Source of the DNA: Lentisphaeria bacterium
Lineage (GTDB): Bacteria > Verrucomicrobiota > Lentisphaeria > Victivallales > Victivallaceae
Reading direction: 5' to 3'
Length of the DNA stretch: 51,864 nucleotides
Assembly (NCBI GenBank): GCA_022768375.1
Contig: JALEMG010000017.1
Span: forward strand, 1-51,864
Shown: positions 7,057 through 15,903 of the stretch, in pieces
Layout: each line of letters begins with the position of its first letter
Position numbering within the stretch: the stretch's first letter is position 1
The notes under the pieces: generated by a model
The model's database searches: none
Told to the model about the DNA's origin: nothing
What the model saw: only the letters and a program-made list of their open reading frames with translations
Position numbers and translations under genes: made by a program

Positions 7057-8292
7057 ATGGACCGAAGGGATTTTCTGAAGGGGGCGGCGGCATTGACGGC
7101 GTTGAGCGCACTGAGCGGACTGGGGATCGACGGACGGGCGGGGGAGAACACGGTACGGAGTTCCGGTCCGCAGATCACCCGGCGGCGGTATCGGAATACG
7201 GACTTGACGCTGCCGCTGCTGGGATTCGGCATGATGCGGCTGCCGACCCGTGGAGAAGGCGTGGACGACCGCAAGGCGGCGGCGATGGTGGAGCGGGCGC
7301 TGGCCGCCGGGCTGAATTATTTCGACACCGCGTACATGTACCATCACGGCGACAGCGAGAAATTTATCGGGAGGGTCCTTTCCCGATATCCCCGCGAAGC
7401 GTATTGGCTCACCGACAAACTTCCGGTTTGGCAGTTGCACAGCGAAGCCGAGATGGAGCGGACGTTCGCCGAGCAGTTGCGCCGGACCCGGGCGGGGTAT
7501 TTCGATTTCTGTTTTCTGCACTGGATGACGGACAGCAACTGGGAACATGCGAAGCAGATTCGCGCGTATGAATTTCTGAAGCGGAAACAGCAGCAGGGGC
7601 TGATCCGGCGGGTGGGATTCTCCTACCACGGCGGTCCGGCCGTTCTGGAGGAGATCGCCAAATCCCGCGACTGGGACCTGGCGCAGGTGCAGATGAATTA
7701 CCGGGATTGGGACACCGCCGGTCGGGAGTTGTACGAAGTTCTGACCCGGCGCGGAATTCCGATCGCGGTGATGGGTCCGCTGGGCGGCGGCGCGCTGGCG
7801 TCGCTGTCTCCGCGGGCGGAAGCGCTGCTGCGCCGGGCCGATCCGCAGGCGTCCCCGGCGTCGTGGATGCTGCGCTTCATCGGGTCGCTGTCCAATGTGC
7901 AGGTGGTGCTTTCGGGGATGAGTACGATGGAGCAGTTGGAGGACAACATCGGGACCTTCACCGATTTCAAGCCGCTGACCGACGCCGAGCGGGAAGTCAT
8001 GCGCGAGGCGGCGCGGGTCTCCGACTGGAAGCGGACGGGAACATCCTGCTGTACGGCGTGCCGGTATTGCATGCCGTGTCCGGTCGGCGTGCGGATCCCG
8101 GAAGTGTTCCGGCTTTACAACCGGTACAAAGAGGATGGCGACTTGCGGAAGTTCCGTGAAAGTTATCGGGCTTTGGAGGAGGATGAACGGGCCGATGCGT
8201 GTGTGAACTGCGGAGCGTGTCTGCGCAAATGCCCGCAGCGGATCGACATTCCGGCCCACATGAAATCCATTGCCGCCGAATTCGGCAACTGA
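7057..8292 (+). CDS. Tat-exported aldo/keto reductase with C-terminal [4Fe-4S] domain
   Basis: A 411-residue oxidoreductase. It begins M-D-R-R-D-F-L-K-G-A-A-A, a twin-arginine signal followed by an Ala/Leu stretch, so it is probably folded with cofactor and exported. The barrel follows (L-P-L-L-G-F-G-M-M-R-L-P, F-D-T-A-Y-M-Y, V-G-F-S-Y-H). The C-terminus holds two C-x2-C-x2-C-x3-C-P clusters (C-T-A-C-R-Y-C-M-P-C-P and C-V-N-C-G-A-C-L-R-K-C-P) expected to bind two [4Fe-4S] centres. Start 7057 is chosen for AGGAGG 4 nt upstream and because the Tat motif is then at the very N-terminus; ATG 7039 is an alternative. The substrate is unknown. Electron exchange with a redox partner is inferred from the clusters. 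Confidence 0.92.
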   Translation: MDRRDFLKGAAALTALSALSGLGIDGRAGENTVRSSGPQITRRRYRNTDLTLPLLGFGMMRLPTRGEGVDDRKAAAMVERALAAGLNYFDTAYMYHHGDSEKFIGRVLSRYPREAYWLTDKLPVWQLHSEAEMERTFAEQLRRTRAGYFDFCFLHWMTDSNWEHAKQIRAYEFLKRKQQQGLIRRVGFSYHGGPAVLEEIAKSRDWDLAQVQMNYRDWDTAGRELYEVLTRRGIPIAVMGPLGGGALASLSPRAEALLRRADPQASPASWMLRFIGSLSNVQVVLSGMSTMEQLEDNIGTFTDFKPLTDAEREVMREAARVSDWKRTGTSCCTACRYCMPCPVGVRIPEVFRLYNRYKEDGDLRKFRESYRALEEDERADACVNCGACLRKCPQRIDIPAHMKSIAAEFGN

Positions 8293-8366
8293 GGCCGGAT
8301 GCCGGCGAAAATCGGGTCCCGGGCGGCGCGTCGGGCGAAAAAAACGAAATTTTTTTACAAAAAGAT

Positions 8367-8395
8367 TTGCCTTTTCGCCATAGATTGCGTATACT
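8367..8395 (+). promoter_or_regulatory. promoter of the REC-HNH-putP operon
   Basis: TTGCCT (8367-8372), a 17-nt spacer and TATACT (8390-8395), about 30 nt before the receiver gene start, in an AT-rich patch of an otherwise GC-rich gap. Confidence 0.65.
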
Positions 8396-8425
8396 ATGCT
8401 TCGACAAAACAAGGGAGCATGAACC

Positions 8426-8836
8426 ATGATGGACAACGACGGTCTGCCGCGTGGAAACGAGACGATCCTCATCGTCGACGATCACGAGACGATCTGGGAT
8501 TTTCTCATCGACGCCCTGCAGGAACTCGGGTATTCCGTACTGCTGGCGGAGAACGGGCTGGACGCGGTGGAGATTTATCAGGCCAATCCGGATCAGATCG
8601 ATCTCGTACTGCTGGACATGATCATGCCCAAATCCGGCGGTCACCAGACCTTCATGCGGCTGAAGGCCATCGACCCCGATGTGAAGGTCCTGCTCTCCAG
8701 CGGTTTCGTCTCGGAACAGGAAGTGGCGGACCTGCTGGAGGCCGGGGCGTGCGGATTTTTGCCCAAACCGCACCGGCTTCCCGTCGTCACCCGGGAGATC
8801 CGCCGCATTCTGGACACGGAGTCGCGGCATGGATGA
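8426..8836 (+). CDS. receiver-only response regulator
   Basis: A 136-residue CheY-like protein with only a REC domain. It has the acidic pair in I-V-D-D-H-E, the phospho-acceptor Asp in V-L-L-D-M-I-M-P, the Ser in L-L-S-S-G-F and the Lys in L-P-K-P-H. All conserved residues are present, so phospho-signalling should work. There is no DNA-binding or enzymatic output domain and no kinase nearby, so it probably acts through protein contacts. AAGGGAG (8411-8417) stands 8 nt before ATG 8426. Its end overlaps the HNH gene by 8 nt. Confidence 0.92.
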   Translation: MMDNDGLPRGNETILIVDDHETIWDFLIDALQELGYSVLLAENGLDAVEIYQANPDQIDLVLLDMIMPKSGGHQTFMRLKAIDPDVKVLLSSGFVSEQEVADLLEAGACGFLPKPHRLPVVTREIRRILDTESRHG

Positions 8837-9125
8837 CTGGGTCGAGATTCACCGGGACGAAGCGCACATCAAGCGGGAGCGCGGCAAGGCCCGGGCGTTG
8901 CGCGACACGCCGTATTTTCAGGAACTTTTCCGCCGCGGCGAATGCCACTACTGCCACGGCAAATTCCCCCCGGAAGAACTGACGCTGGATCACATCGTCC
9001 CCGTGGCCCGGGGCGGCCGCAGTACCCGGGGCAATCTGGTGGTCTGCTGCCGCGCGTGCAACCAGCGGAAAAAATTTCTCACCCCCGCCGAGATCATTCT
9101 CCGGGAACTGGACGAACGATCGTAA
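8829..9125 (+). CDS. HNH endonuclease, 98 aa
   Basis: A compact HNH nuclease of the zinc-finger type. It has C-H-Y-C (residues 39-42), then the catalytic L-D-H-I-V-P-V-A-R-G-G, N-L-V-V-C-C and R-A-C-N-Q-R-K, so both C-x2-C pairs and the D-H/N/N residues are visible. The length is normal for stand-alone HNH proteins of this type. It overlaps the receiver gene by 8 nt and precedes putP by 34 nt, so it is translated as part of that operon. No methylase or restriction partner is seen, and its role (defence, repair or mobile remnant) is open. Confidence 0.9.
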   Translation: MDDWVEIHRDEAHIKRERGKARALRDTPYFQELFRRGECHYCHGKFPPEELTLDHIVPVARGGRSTRGNLVVCCRACNQRKKFLTPAEIILRELDERS

Positions 9126-9159
9126 GTTTTTTTCATCATATCACGGGAAAAAAGAAGAC

Positions 9160-10632
9160 ATGGAGTATTGCTGCAGCGGGACGTTTGTCTCTTTCGTCGG
9201 GTATCTGGTGCTGATGATTCTCATCGGCGCTTTTTTCTGCCGCCGGAACAACTCGCTTTACGAATATCTGCTGGGCGGCCGGGGGCTGGGCAGTTGGGTC
9301 ACCGCCATCTCCGCGCAGGCCAGCGACATGAGCGGCTGGCTGCTCATGGGACTGCCCGGCGCGATCTACGCCGGGGGCATGGGGGATGTCTGGGTCGCCA
9401 TCGGACTCGGGATCGGTACGCTGCTGAACTGGCTGCTGGTGGCGCCCCGGCTCCGGGTCTACACCGAACACGCCTCCGCGCTGACGCTGTCCAGTTTCTT
9501 CGCGGAGCGGTTCCGGGACCCCTCCGGACTGCTTCGGGCGGTCAGTTCGCTTATCATCCTGCTGTTTTTTACCATCTACGCCGCCAGCGGGCTGGTGGCG
9601 GCGGGGAAACTTTTCGACACGATGTTTCACGTGGAATACCGCACCGCCGTGCTGATCGGAGCGGCGGCGATCCTGATCTACACCCTGCTGGGCGGCTATC
9701 TGGCGGTCTGCTGGACCGATCTCATTCAGGGAATGCTCATGGTGACGGCGATCGTGGTGGTGCCGCTGGCGGCGCTGCGTCACGCCGGCGGCGTCGAGGC
9801 GGTCATCGACGCGGGAGCGGGGAAAAACCTGTCGCTGTTTCCCGGAGTTGGCAACGATCTGACCGTGACGGCGATCCTTTCCTGCGCCGTGTGGGGGCTG
9901 GGGTATTTCGGCCAGCCCCACATCCTGAGCCGCTTCATGAGCGTCAAAAGCGTCAAACTGCTCCCCCGGAGCATCACCATCGCCATGATCTGGGTGGTGA
10001 TCTCGCTGGCGGGAGCGGTGGCGGTGGGTTTCGTCGCCATGCCGCTTTATCCCGGGTTGAGCGAGGCGGCGGCGGAGAAGGTCTTCATCCGCATGATCAT
10101 GGACTTTTTCCCGCCGGCACTCGGCGGTGTCCTGCTGGCGGCGATCATGGCGGCGGTGATGTCCACCATTGATTCCCAGATGATGGTTTCGACCTCCGCG
10201 CTGACGGAGGACTTCTACCGCCGGGTCATCCGCCGGGAAGCATCCATGCGGGAACTGATCCGGGTCAGCCGGGGCTTCGTCGTGGTGATCGCGGCGCTGG
10301 CCACGCTGATCGCGCTTTTCCCCAACGATACGATCTTCAACATCGTCAAGTTCGCCTGGGGCGGATTCGGCGCGGCATTCGGACCGGTGGTGCTGATGGC
10401 GTTGTACAGCCGCCGCACGACATGGCTGTCCGCGCTGTCCGGCATGGTGACCGGCACGGTGGTGATGATCGCATGGTATCTGCTGGGCTGGAATCAACAC
10501 ATGTACGAGATCCTGCCCGGATTCGCGGCGAATATCCTCGTCATGGCGGTCGTGGATCGGCTGCGCCCCCAGCGGGACCCGGCGGTTCTGGCGCAGTTCG
10601 ACGCGGTCCGCGACGCCGCGCGCATGCGGTGA
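9160..10632 (+). CDS. putP: sodium/proline symporter
   Basis: A 490-residue, about 13-span Na+-coupled symporter of the SSS family, imported solute most likely proline. The close match to E. coli PutP is plain in L-G-G-R-G-L-G-S-W-V-T-A and A-S-D-M-S-G-W-L-L-M-G-L-P-G-A. The second of these includes the Na+/substrate residues equivalent to Asp55 and Ser57. The later S-T-I-D-S-Q-M-M-V-S-T-S-A-L segment holds the second sodium-site Ser/Thr. The N-terminus lacks a cleavable signal, as expected. It is the last gene of the REC-HNH-putP operon and is convergent with the DUF89 gene across 13 nt. No putA is nearby, so the proline may serve as osmolyte or be catabolised by genes elsewhere. Confidence 0.93.
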   Translation: MEYCCSGTFVSFVGYLVLMILIGAFFCRRNNSLYEYLLGGRGLGSWVTAISAQASDMSGWLLMGLPGAIYAGGMGDVWVAIGLGIGTLLNWLLVAPRLRVYTEHASALTLSSFFAERFRDPSGLLRAVSSLIILLFFTIYAASGLVAAGKLFDTMFHVEYRTAVLIGAAAILIYTLLGGYLAVCWTDLIQGMLMVTAIVVVPLAALRHAGGVEAVIDAGAGKNLSLFPGVGNDLTVTAILSCAVWGLGYFGQPHILSRFMSVKSVKLLPRSITIAMIWVVISLAGAVAVGFVAMPLYPGLSEAAAEKVFIRMIMDFFPPALGGVLLAAIMAAVMSTIDSQMMVSTSALTEDFYRRVIRREASMRELIRVSRGFVVVIAALATLIALFPNDTIFNIVKFAWGGFGAAFGPVVLMALYSRRTTWLSALSGMVTGTVVMIAWYLLGWNQHMYEILPGFAANILVMAVVDRLRPQRDPAVLAQFDAVRDAARMR

Positions 10633-10645
10633 CGCCGCCGGAGGA

Positions 10646-11503
10646 TCACCGGTTCGGTTTGACCTGCAGGGAGTGGAGTCGCACTCCGGCGAAGCGCACC
10701 AGCACCGGGCACTTGACCCGGAACAGGAAGAACACGTTGGCGAATTCCGGGTCCCCGTAGAGCGACTCGAAATTGCCCTGCCCTTTGGCGATGACGACAT
10801 CCGCCCGGCGCAAGGCGTCCAGAAACTTCCGCGAACTGCTTTTCCGCGATACCCCGGGGGTGCGGCTGCCGGTGTCGATCACCGGCAGACCCCCCAGCCC
10901 GGAGCGGTCGAGTTCCGCCCGGGTGACGTCGTTGATGATCGCGCCGCCCCGGACGGCCAGCGTCACTTTGTCCGCGCCGATCCGGTCGATGAGCAGCCGG
11001 TCGAAGACCGCTTCGCCGCAGTTGTCCAGCAGATAGATCACCCGCCGGGCCGCCGCCGTCCGGCGGCGCAGTTCCCCGACCGCCGTCATATCCAGCGGCA
11101 TGCCGGCGGCTTCCCGGATCAGTTCCGCCGCGCGGTCCAGTTGAAAGTCCGGGTTGACGCCGTAGTCGATGACGTTGCCGCCGATGGCGATGCGCAGCGC
11201 GGTGAGAAACGGGTCCGCACTCTCCGCCACCGCCGCGGCAAATTCCGGCAGCAGCGTGAGCGCCAGGTCCGTGGACCGGAGTTTGATCTCCGCATACGGA
11301 TCGTCGACGCCGGTGACGTCCCGATGGATCGCAAACAGCGCTTCGGCCACTTCCGGCGGGGTGCTGTCATCCAGACGGTCCATGACCGCCGTCAGGTACC
11401 GGCGCAGCATCCGGTTGCGTTCCGGCAGCGCGGCGGCGGACTCCGCCGCCAGTTCCGTGCACTGTTTGAGAATGCACTTGTAGCAGTCCATTTGCACCAG
11501 CAT
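10646..11503 (-). CDS. DUF89 / ARMT1-like damage-control phosphatase family protein
   Basis: A 285-residue DUF89 protein of the bacterial-archaeal type with an N-terminal Cys pair (M-D-C-Y-K-C). The metal-site motifs are visible: L-L-D-N-C-G-E-A-V-F-D (family D-N-x-G-E), N-D-V-T and A-K-G-Q-G-N-F-E-S-L. The family includes metal-dependent phosphatases that remove damaged or surplus phosphometabolites. The exact substrate cannot be read from sequence. It is the last gene of the nadB-pcnB-GHL10 operon, 7 nt after the GHL10 stop. ATG 11491 (M-D-C) is an alternative start. Confidence 0.85.
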   Translation of the reverse strand: MLVQMDCYKCILKQCTELAAESAAALPERNRMLRRYLTAVMDRLDDSTPPEVAEALFAIHRDVTGVDDPYAEIKLRSTDLALTLLPEFAAAVAESADPFLTALRIAIGGNVIDYGVNPDFQLDRAAELIREAAGMPLDMTAVGELRRRTAAARRVIYLLDNCGEAVFDRLLIDRIGADKVTLAVRGGAIINDVTRAELDRSGLGGLPVIDTGSRTPGVSRKSSSRKFLDALRRADVVIAKGQGNFESLYGDPEFANVFFLFRVKCPVLVRFAGVRLHSLQVKPNR

Positions 11504-11510
11504 GGGAACT

Positions 11511-12791
11511 TCACCGTCCTTTCAGGTAATGGAGCAGCCGCGTCGCGCCGGGAGCAACTTGGGGGCCGAACAGCGACCGCCACGAGAAGAACACCGAGCC
11601 CGCCACTTCCGGGCGCATCCGGTTGAACCGCACCTGATGGATCAATTCATCCGGTCCCCAACCCGGACTGCCGGCACGGTAGGCTCCGTGGCCGATGTAA
11701 AGTTTGACGCCGGTGCCGCGCACGACCCCGCACCACCAGTCGGTCAGCGCGGCATACGCGGCGGTGTCGTGGGCGAACTGCCAGTAAATTTGCGGCGCGA
11801 CGTAGTCCAGCATCCGGTTTTTGACCCACTTGCGGCTGTCGGCGTACAGCGTGGAATAACTTTCCTTGCCCGCGGTCGGCGATCCGCCGGGGCGGTTCCC
11901 GGCGTTGGCCCAGATGCCGAAGGGACTGACTCCGAAACGAACCTTCCGTTTCGCGGCGGCGTTGACCTCGTCGATCGCGCGGCGCACCGCCCGGATCAGC
12001 GCGTCGGTGTTGCTCCGCCGCCAGTCGGCCAAACTCAGTTTTCGGGGATTGTGCGCGGCGAAGGTGCGGGCGTCCTCGTCCTTCAGCGGGTCGTAGGGAT
12101 AGAAGTAATCGTCGAAATGCACCGCATCCACCGGGTAGCGGGTCACGACTTCCCGGACCACGGCGGCGATGTGCCCGATCACCTGCGGGATCCCGGGATC
12201 GAGGAACAGCCGCAGGTTTTTGCCGCTGCGCTGGGCGATCACCCATTGCGGGTTGCGCCGGGCGAAGTTGCGCCGGGAAAGTGTGTCGAGGTAGGCGGAT
12301 TTGGTCAGCGAAGTACTGTTGGTCACCCGGTAGGGGTTGAACCATGCGTGGAACTCCAGACCGCACCGGTGCGTCTCGTCCACCATGAACCGGAGCGGGT
12401 CGAAATTGCGGAACCCCCTTCCTTCCTCACCGGTCAGCCAGCGGGACCACGGGGCAAGTTCCGTGGGGTAAAACGCGTCGCAGTTGCTCCGCACCTGAAC
12501 GATCACCGCGGTGAATCCGGCGGCGGCCAAACGGCGCGCCCGCGCGCGGAACTGCTGCTGAAAATCGGCGGCGGAAGCGCATCGGGGGAAGTCGATATTC
12601 TCCACCATGGCGATCCACACCCCCCGGAACTCCCCGGCGCGCGGCGGCACGTCCCGGAGCGTGATCCTGCTCCGGTCGAATCTCCCGGCGTAGGGGACGA
12701 ATCCGCCCCGGGCGTCGCGCAGATACTCCCCCGCGGCCAATCCCGGCAGCAGCAGCGTCAACAGCGCGAAGATCCGATGCGGCAGACGCAT
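11511..12791 (-). CDS. secreted glycoside hydrolase-like protein (GHL10 / DUF187 family)
   Basis: A 426-residue predicted TIM-barrel hydrolase of the GHL10 group, whose members are thought to act on cell-wall or other glycans. A signal peptide is clear (L-P-H-R-I-F-A-L-L-T-L-L-L-P-G-L-A-A-G). Family motifs include G-V-W-I-A-M-V-E-N-I-D-F-P, G-F-T-A-V-I-V-Q-V-R, W-F-N-P-Y-R-V and V-H-F-D-D-Y-F-Y-P-Y with the paired Asp. The start is 12791, with GAGGGA 5 nt upstream; ATG 12803 would overlap the pcnB stop as ATGA and is an alternative. Expected to be periplasmic or on the surface. Substrate not determinable. Confidence 0.88.
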   Translation of the reverse strand: MRLPHRIFALLTLLLPGLAAGEYLRDARGGFVPYAGRFDRSRITLRDVPPRAGEFRGVWIAMVENIDFPRCASAADFQQQFRARARRLAAAGFTAVIVQVRSNCDAFYPTELAPWSRWLTGEEGRGFRNFDPLRFMVDETHRCGLEFHAWFNPYRVTNSTSLTKSAYLDTLSRRNFARRNPQWVIAQRSGKNLRLFLDPGIPQVIGHIAAVVREVVTRYPVDAVHFDDYFYPYDPLKDEDARTFAAHNPRKLSLADWRRSNTDALIRAVRRAIDEVNAAAKRKVRFGVSPFGIWANAGNRPGGSPTAGKESYSTLYADSRKWVKNRMLDYVAPQIYWQFAHDTAAYAALTDWWCGVVRGTGVKLYIGHGAYRAGSPGWGPDELIHQVRFNRMRPEVAGSVFFSWRSLFGPQVAPGATRLLHYLKGR

Positions 12792-12799
12792 GATTTCCC

Positions 12800-14119
12800 T
12801 CATTCGGCGTTGAAATCCGGCGGCGTTTCCGGACGGCGGCTCCGATGTCTCCGGCGGGGCCGGGATTCCTGCTTCCCCTCGCTCCCGGCACCGGCGGGCG
12901 CCGGGCGGCGGCGGGGAAAGAACTCCACCTTTTCCCCGCGGTCCTCGCCCCGGGGCCATGTCCGGGCGAGTTCTTCGATATCCTCCCCGGCGGCCAGATG
13001 GCGGATCAGCAGCAGTTCCCGGGCGTGGGAATACGACCGCTGACGGAACAGTTCCGCCTTGCTTTTGCCGGTGAAATGCTCCAGTACGCCCTGCATCAGG
13101 ATGATCCGGACCGCGGCTTCCCGCATTTTCACCATCAGCGTCTGGGGCGCGAACACCGTGTCCACCGCGTGCCGCACCGCCTGAATCACCGCTTCACCGC
13201 GCTTGGGCCACAACGATCCCGGCGCCGCGCCCAGCGCGGCTTCGGCAAAGGGCAGCGCGGCGGCGGCCAGCGCCAGCGAAATGCTGTCCCGGTACAGCCC
13301 CGCCTCCACCCGGCAGTTGCGTTCGTACAGCAAGTCCAGCATGTACCTGAGCGCCGGCGACCCCCACGCGGCGGCAAGGTCGGGAAGGAAGTAATTCAGC
13401 AGCCCGTAATCGAAAAACGTCTCCAGATGCCGGTCGGAATAAACCGATTTCAGAATCTTCTCCAACTCCAGCGACTGCCGCCCCGGAGCCGTGTGGCGGA
13501 AAAGTTCCAGCGAGGCGAACAGCGCGTTCTCCGTCGCCGGGTCCAGCGAAAAATCATACTGCGCCACCAGTTTCAGCGCCCGGAGCATCCGCACCGGATC
13601 TTCCTCGAACCGCAGCGCCGGATCGCCGATGGCCCGGACCACTTTGTTCCGCACATCCGTCAGCCCCTGTCCCGTGTGATCGATCAGTTTTTTGGCCACG
13701 GGATCGTAGAACAGCGCGTTGGCGGTGAAATCCCGCCGGAACGCGTCCTCCACCGAGGTCCCGTAGGAGTTGTCGGAGAGGATCAGATTTTCCGGCCGCC
13801 GCATGGATTTCGGGTCGCTCAGGTCCCCGGCATGCACCTGCGGCTCCCGGCGGAAGGTGCTGACTTCAAAGATCTCTCCGTCCGCGAAGACATGCGCCAG
13901 CCGGAACCGCTTGCCGATGATCCGGGCCGACCGGCGCCCGAAAACCTCCCGCACCTCCTCCGGCGTGGCCGAGGTGGAGATATCGAAGTCCTTGGGCCGC
14001 TTGTCCAGCAGCAGATCGCGGATCGCGCCGCCCACGATGTAACTTTCGTATCCGGCCCGCTGCAGCGACGAGACCACGTGCAGCGCGCCGCCGGAAACCT
14101 CGAAATCAAATTCCTCCAT
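12800..14119 (-). CDS. pcnB: poly(A) polymerase / CCA-adding family nucleotidyltransferase, PcnB-like
   Basis: A 439-residue class II nucleotidyltransferase. The catalytic region Y-I-V-G-G-A-I-R-D-L-L-L with K-P-K-D-F-D-I-S-T holds the Asp pair, followed by G-K-R-F-R-L-A-H-V and R-R-D-F-T-A-N-A-L. The R-F-R-L-A-H-V form and the Arg-rich C-terminal tail (R-P-R-R-R-H-R-S-R-R) favour PcnB (RNA 3' polyadenylation) over a tRNA CCA enzyme, although CCA addition cannot be excluded. The ATG directly follows the nadB TGA, with AGGAGA 6 nt upstream inside nadB, so the two are translationally linked. Confidence 0.88.
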   Translation of the reverse strand: MEEFDFEVSGGALHVVSSLQRAGYESYIVGGAIRDLLLDKRPKDFDISTSATPEEVREVFGRRSARIIGKRFRLAHVFADGEIFEVSTFRREPQVHAGDLSDPKSMRRPENLILSDNSYGTSVEDAFRRDFTANALFYDPVAKKLIDHTGQGLTDVRNKVVRAIGDPALRFEEDPVRMLRALKLVAQYDFSLDPATENALFASLELFRHTAPGRQSLELEKILKSVYSDRHLETFFDYGLLNYFLPDLAAAWGSPALRYMLDLLYERNCRVEAGLYRDSISLALAAAALPFAEAALGAAPGSLWPKRGEAVIQAVRHAVDTVFAPQTLMVKMREAAVRIILMQGVLEHFTGKSKAELFRQRSYSHARELLLIRHLAAGEDIEELARTWPRGEDRGEKVEFFPRRRPAPAGAGSEGKQESRPRRRHRSRRPETPPDFNAE

Positions 14120-15781
14120 TCACATTCTCCTGACGTCGCGCTGGATGATCGTGTCCACACACTCCAGATCGGGATCGAGGAACGGATAGTCGGCGTTGTA
14201 ATGCGAACCGCGGCTCTCCTTGCGCTTCAGCGACGAATCGATGATAAGTTCCGCCACCGTGGCGATGTTGCGCAGTTCGATCAGATCGGCGGTGACGAGG
14301 AAGTCCCAGTAGTATTTCTCGATCTCCTTGCGGATCAGTTTGATCCGGTTTTTCGCCCGCTCCAGCCGCTTGCTGGTGCGGTAAATGCCCACATAGTCCC
14401 ACATGAAGCGGCGGATCTCGTCCCAGTTGTGGGAGATCAGGACCTGTTCGTCGGAATCGGTGGCGTTGCCGGTGGTCCAGTTCATGGCGGCGTGCCGGTC
14501 GGGACGGATGTCCTTCAGTTTGTCGAAGTTCGCCTCGATATGGGCGGCGACGTTGCGGGGAACGACCATCGCCTCCAGCAGACTGTTGCTGGCCAGACGG
14601 TTGGCGCCGTGCAGTCCGGTGCAGGCGCATTCGCCCGCGGCGTACAGCCCCTCGATGCTGGTGGCGCCGGTGATGTCGGTCTTGATCCCCCCGCAGACGA
14701 AGTGGGCCGCCGGAACCACCGGGATCAGATCGTGCGCCATGTTGATCCCCGCCTCCAGACACTTGGCGAAAATATTGGGGAAGCGGCGGCGCAGCGTTTC
14801 CTCGCTGTGATGCCGGATGTCCAGATAAACGCACTCCTCTCCGGTGCGCTTCATCTCCGAGTCGATGGCCCGGGCCACCACATCCCGGGGGGCAAGGCTC
14901 TGCATGGGATGGTATTTCTGCATGAATTCCACCGGCTCGGCGTCCCGCTTCTCCCGGCATTTCAGCACTGCGCCTTCGCCCCGCAGGGCTTCGGAGATCA
15001 GGAAAGACCGGATGGTCGGGTGATAGAGTATCGTCGGATGAAACTGGATGAATTCCATGTTGGCGATCTTCGCCCCGGCCCGGTAAGCCATGGCAACTCC
15101 CGAACCGCAGGCGACGTCGGGATTGCTGGTGTAAAGATAAACTTTGCCGGCTCCGCCGCAGGCGACCGTGGTGGACGCCGCCAGCGCGGTGAAAATTTCG
15201 CCGGTCCTGGAGTTGAGCACGTACGCCCCGAAACACCGGTTGGCGCCCGGCAGTCCGAGACGGTAACTCACCACCAGGTCGATGGCAATGTGATTTTCAA
15301 AAACCTGAACGTTGGACAGGCCCCGGATCGTCTCCACCATGACCCGGACCAGTTCCGCGCCGGTGATGTCCCCGGCATGGAGGATGCGGCGCTTGTGATG
15401 CCCCCCCTCCCGGCCGAGGTCGCAGGACGCGGGATCGTCCGTGTGCCCGAGGTCGCCGCGCGTGGTGAATTTCGCCCCGAGCGCAATGATCTCGTTGATG
15501 GCGGCGGGACCGGCTTCCACAATGGCGCGCACCGCCTTCTCATCGCACATGCCCGCCCCGGCATACAGCGTGTCCCGGACATGCTCGTCGAAGGAATCGA
15601 ACTTGTCCATCACGCAGGCCACGCCGCCCTGGGCGAAACGGCTGTTGCACTCGTCAATGGCCCGCTTCGTGAAAACCGCGACACTGCGGCCGCTCTTTGC
15701 AAGATGATACGCGCAGGTCAATCCGGCCAAGCCGCTGCCGATGACAATGTGGTCGAATTGCCTGATACCATGTTTTTTCAT
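14120..15781 (-). CDS. nadB: L-aspartate oxidase
   Basis: A 553-residue FAD enzyme that oxidises L-aspartate to iminoaspartate, the first step of de novo NAD synthesis. The FAD-binding start is I-V-I-G-S-G-L-A-G-L-T. NadB-type signatures are S-R-F-A-Q-G-G-V-A, R-E-G-G-H-H-K-R-R-I-L-H-A-G-D, M-E-F-I-Q-F-H-P-T, A-P-R-D-V-V-A-R-A and H-G-A-N-R-L-A-S-N-S-L-L-E. This pattern separates it from fumarate reductase/SdhA. Start 15781 gives the usual length; an upstream extension is open but lies across the promoter. nadA and nadC are not in the window, whereas nadE is at 39132. It leads the nadB-pcnB-GHL10-DUF89 operon. Confidence 0.93.
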   Translation of the reverse strand: MKKHGIRQFDHIVIGSGLAGLTCAYHLAKSGRSVAVFTKRAIDECNSRFAQGGVACVMDKFDSFDEHVRDTLYAGAGMCDEKAVRAIVEAGPAAINEIIALGAKFTTRGDLGHTDDPASCDLGREGGHHKRRILHAGDITGAELVRVMVETIRGLSNVQVFENHIAIDLVVSYRLGLPGANRCFGAYVLNSRTGEIFTALAASTTVACGGAGKVYLYTSNPDVACGSGVAMAYRAGAKIANMEFIQFHPTILYHPTIRSFLISEALRGEGAVLKCREKRDAEPVEFMQKYHPMQSLAPRDVVARAIDSEMKRTGEECVYLDIRHHSEETLRRRFPNIFAKCLEAGINMAHDLIPVVPAAHFVCGGIKTDITGATSIEGLYAAGECACTGLHGANRLASNSLLEAMVVPRNVAAHIEANFDKLKDIRPDRHAAMNWTTGNATDSDEQVLISHNWDEIRRFMWDYVGIYRTSKRLERAKNRIKLIRKEIEKYYWDFLVTADLIELRNIATVAELIIDSSLKRKESRGSHYNADYPFLDPDLECVDTIIQRDVRRM

Positions 15782-15824
15782 GCCATACCCCAAAAAACTG
15801 CCGGATTGCCCCCACCGTGTACCT

Positions 15825-15853
15825 AATATACATCGGTTCAGCGGAAAATGCCA
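15825..15853 (-). promoter_or_regulatory. promoter of the nadB operon
   Basis: On the minus strand TGGCAT (15848-15853), a 17-nt spacer and TATATT (15825-15830), about 43 nt before the nadB start. Confidence 0.55.
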
Positions 15854-15903
15854 GAAAAACCGCCGGGGGATCAAAAAAAGTCAAAAATTTTTTACGCCCC
15901 CGG

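Noticed and set aside
9136..10800. A long minus-strand frame across putP
   Set aside because: Arg/His/Asp-rich translation with no family features. putP on the other strand is unambiguous.
14120..15781. Fumarate reductase/succinate dehydrogenase flavoprotein as the identity of this gene
   Set aside because: The R-E-G-G-H-H-K-R-R-I-L-H-A-G-D and related segments are NadB-type, and no iron-sulfur or membrane anchor subunits are adjacent.
12845..15826. A 993-codon open frame on the plus strand, antisense to pcnB and nadB
   Set aside because: Long antisense frames are expected in GC-rich coding DNA. Its translation is low-complexity Arg/Gly/Pro/His-rich with no motif, and both genes beneath it are clear.
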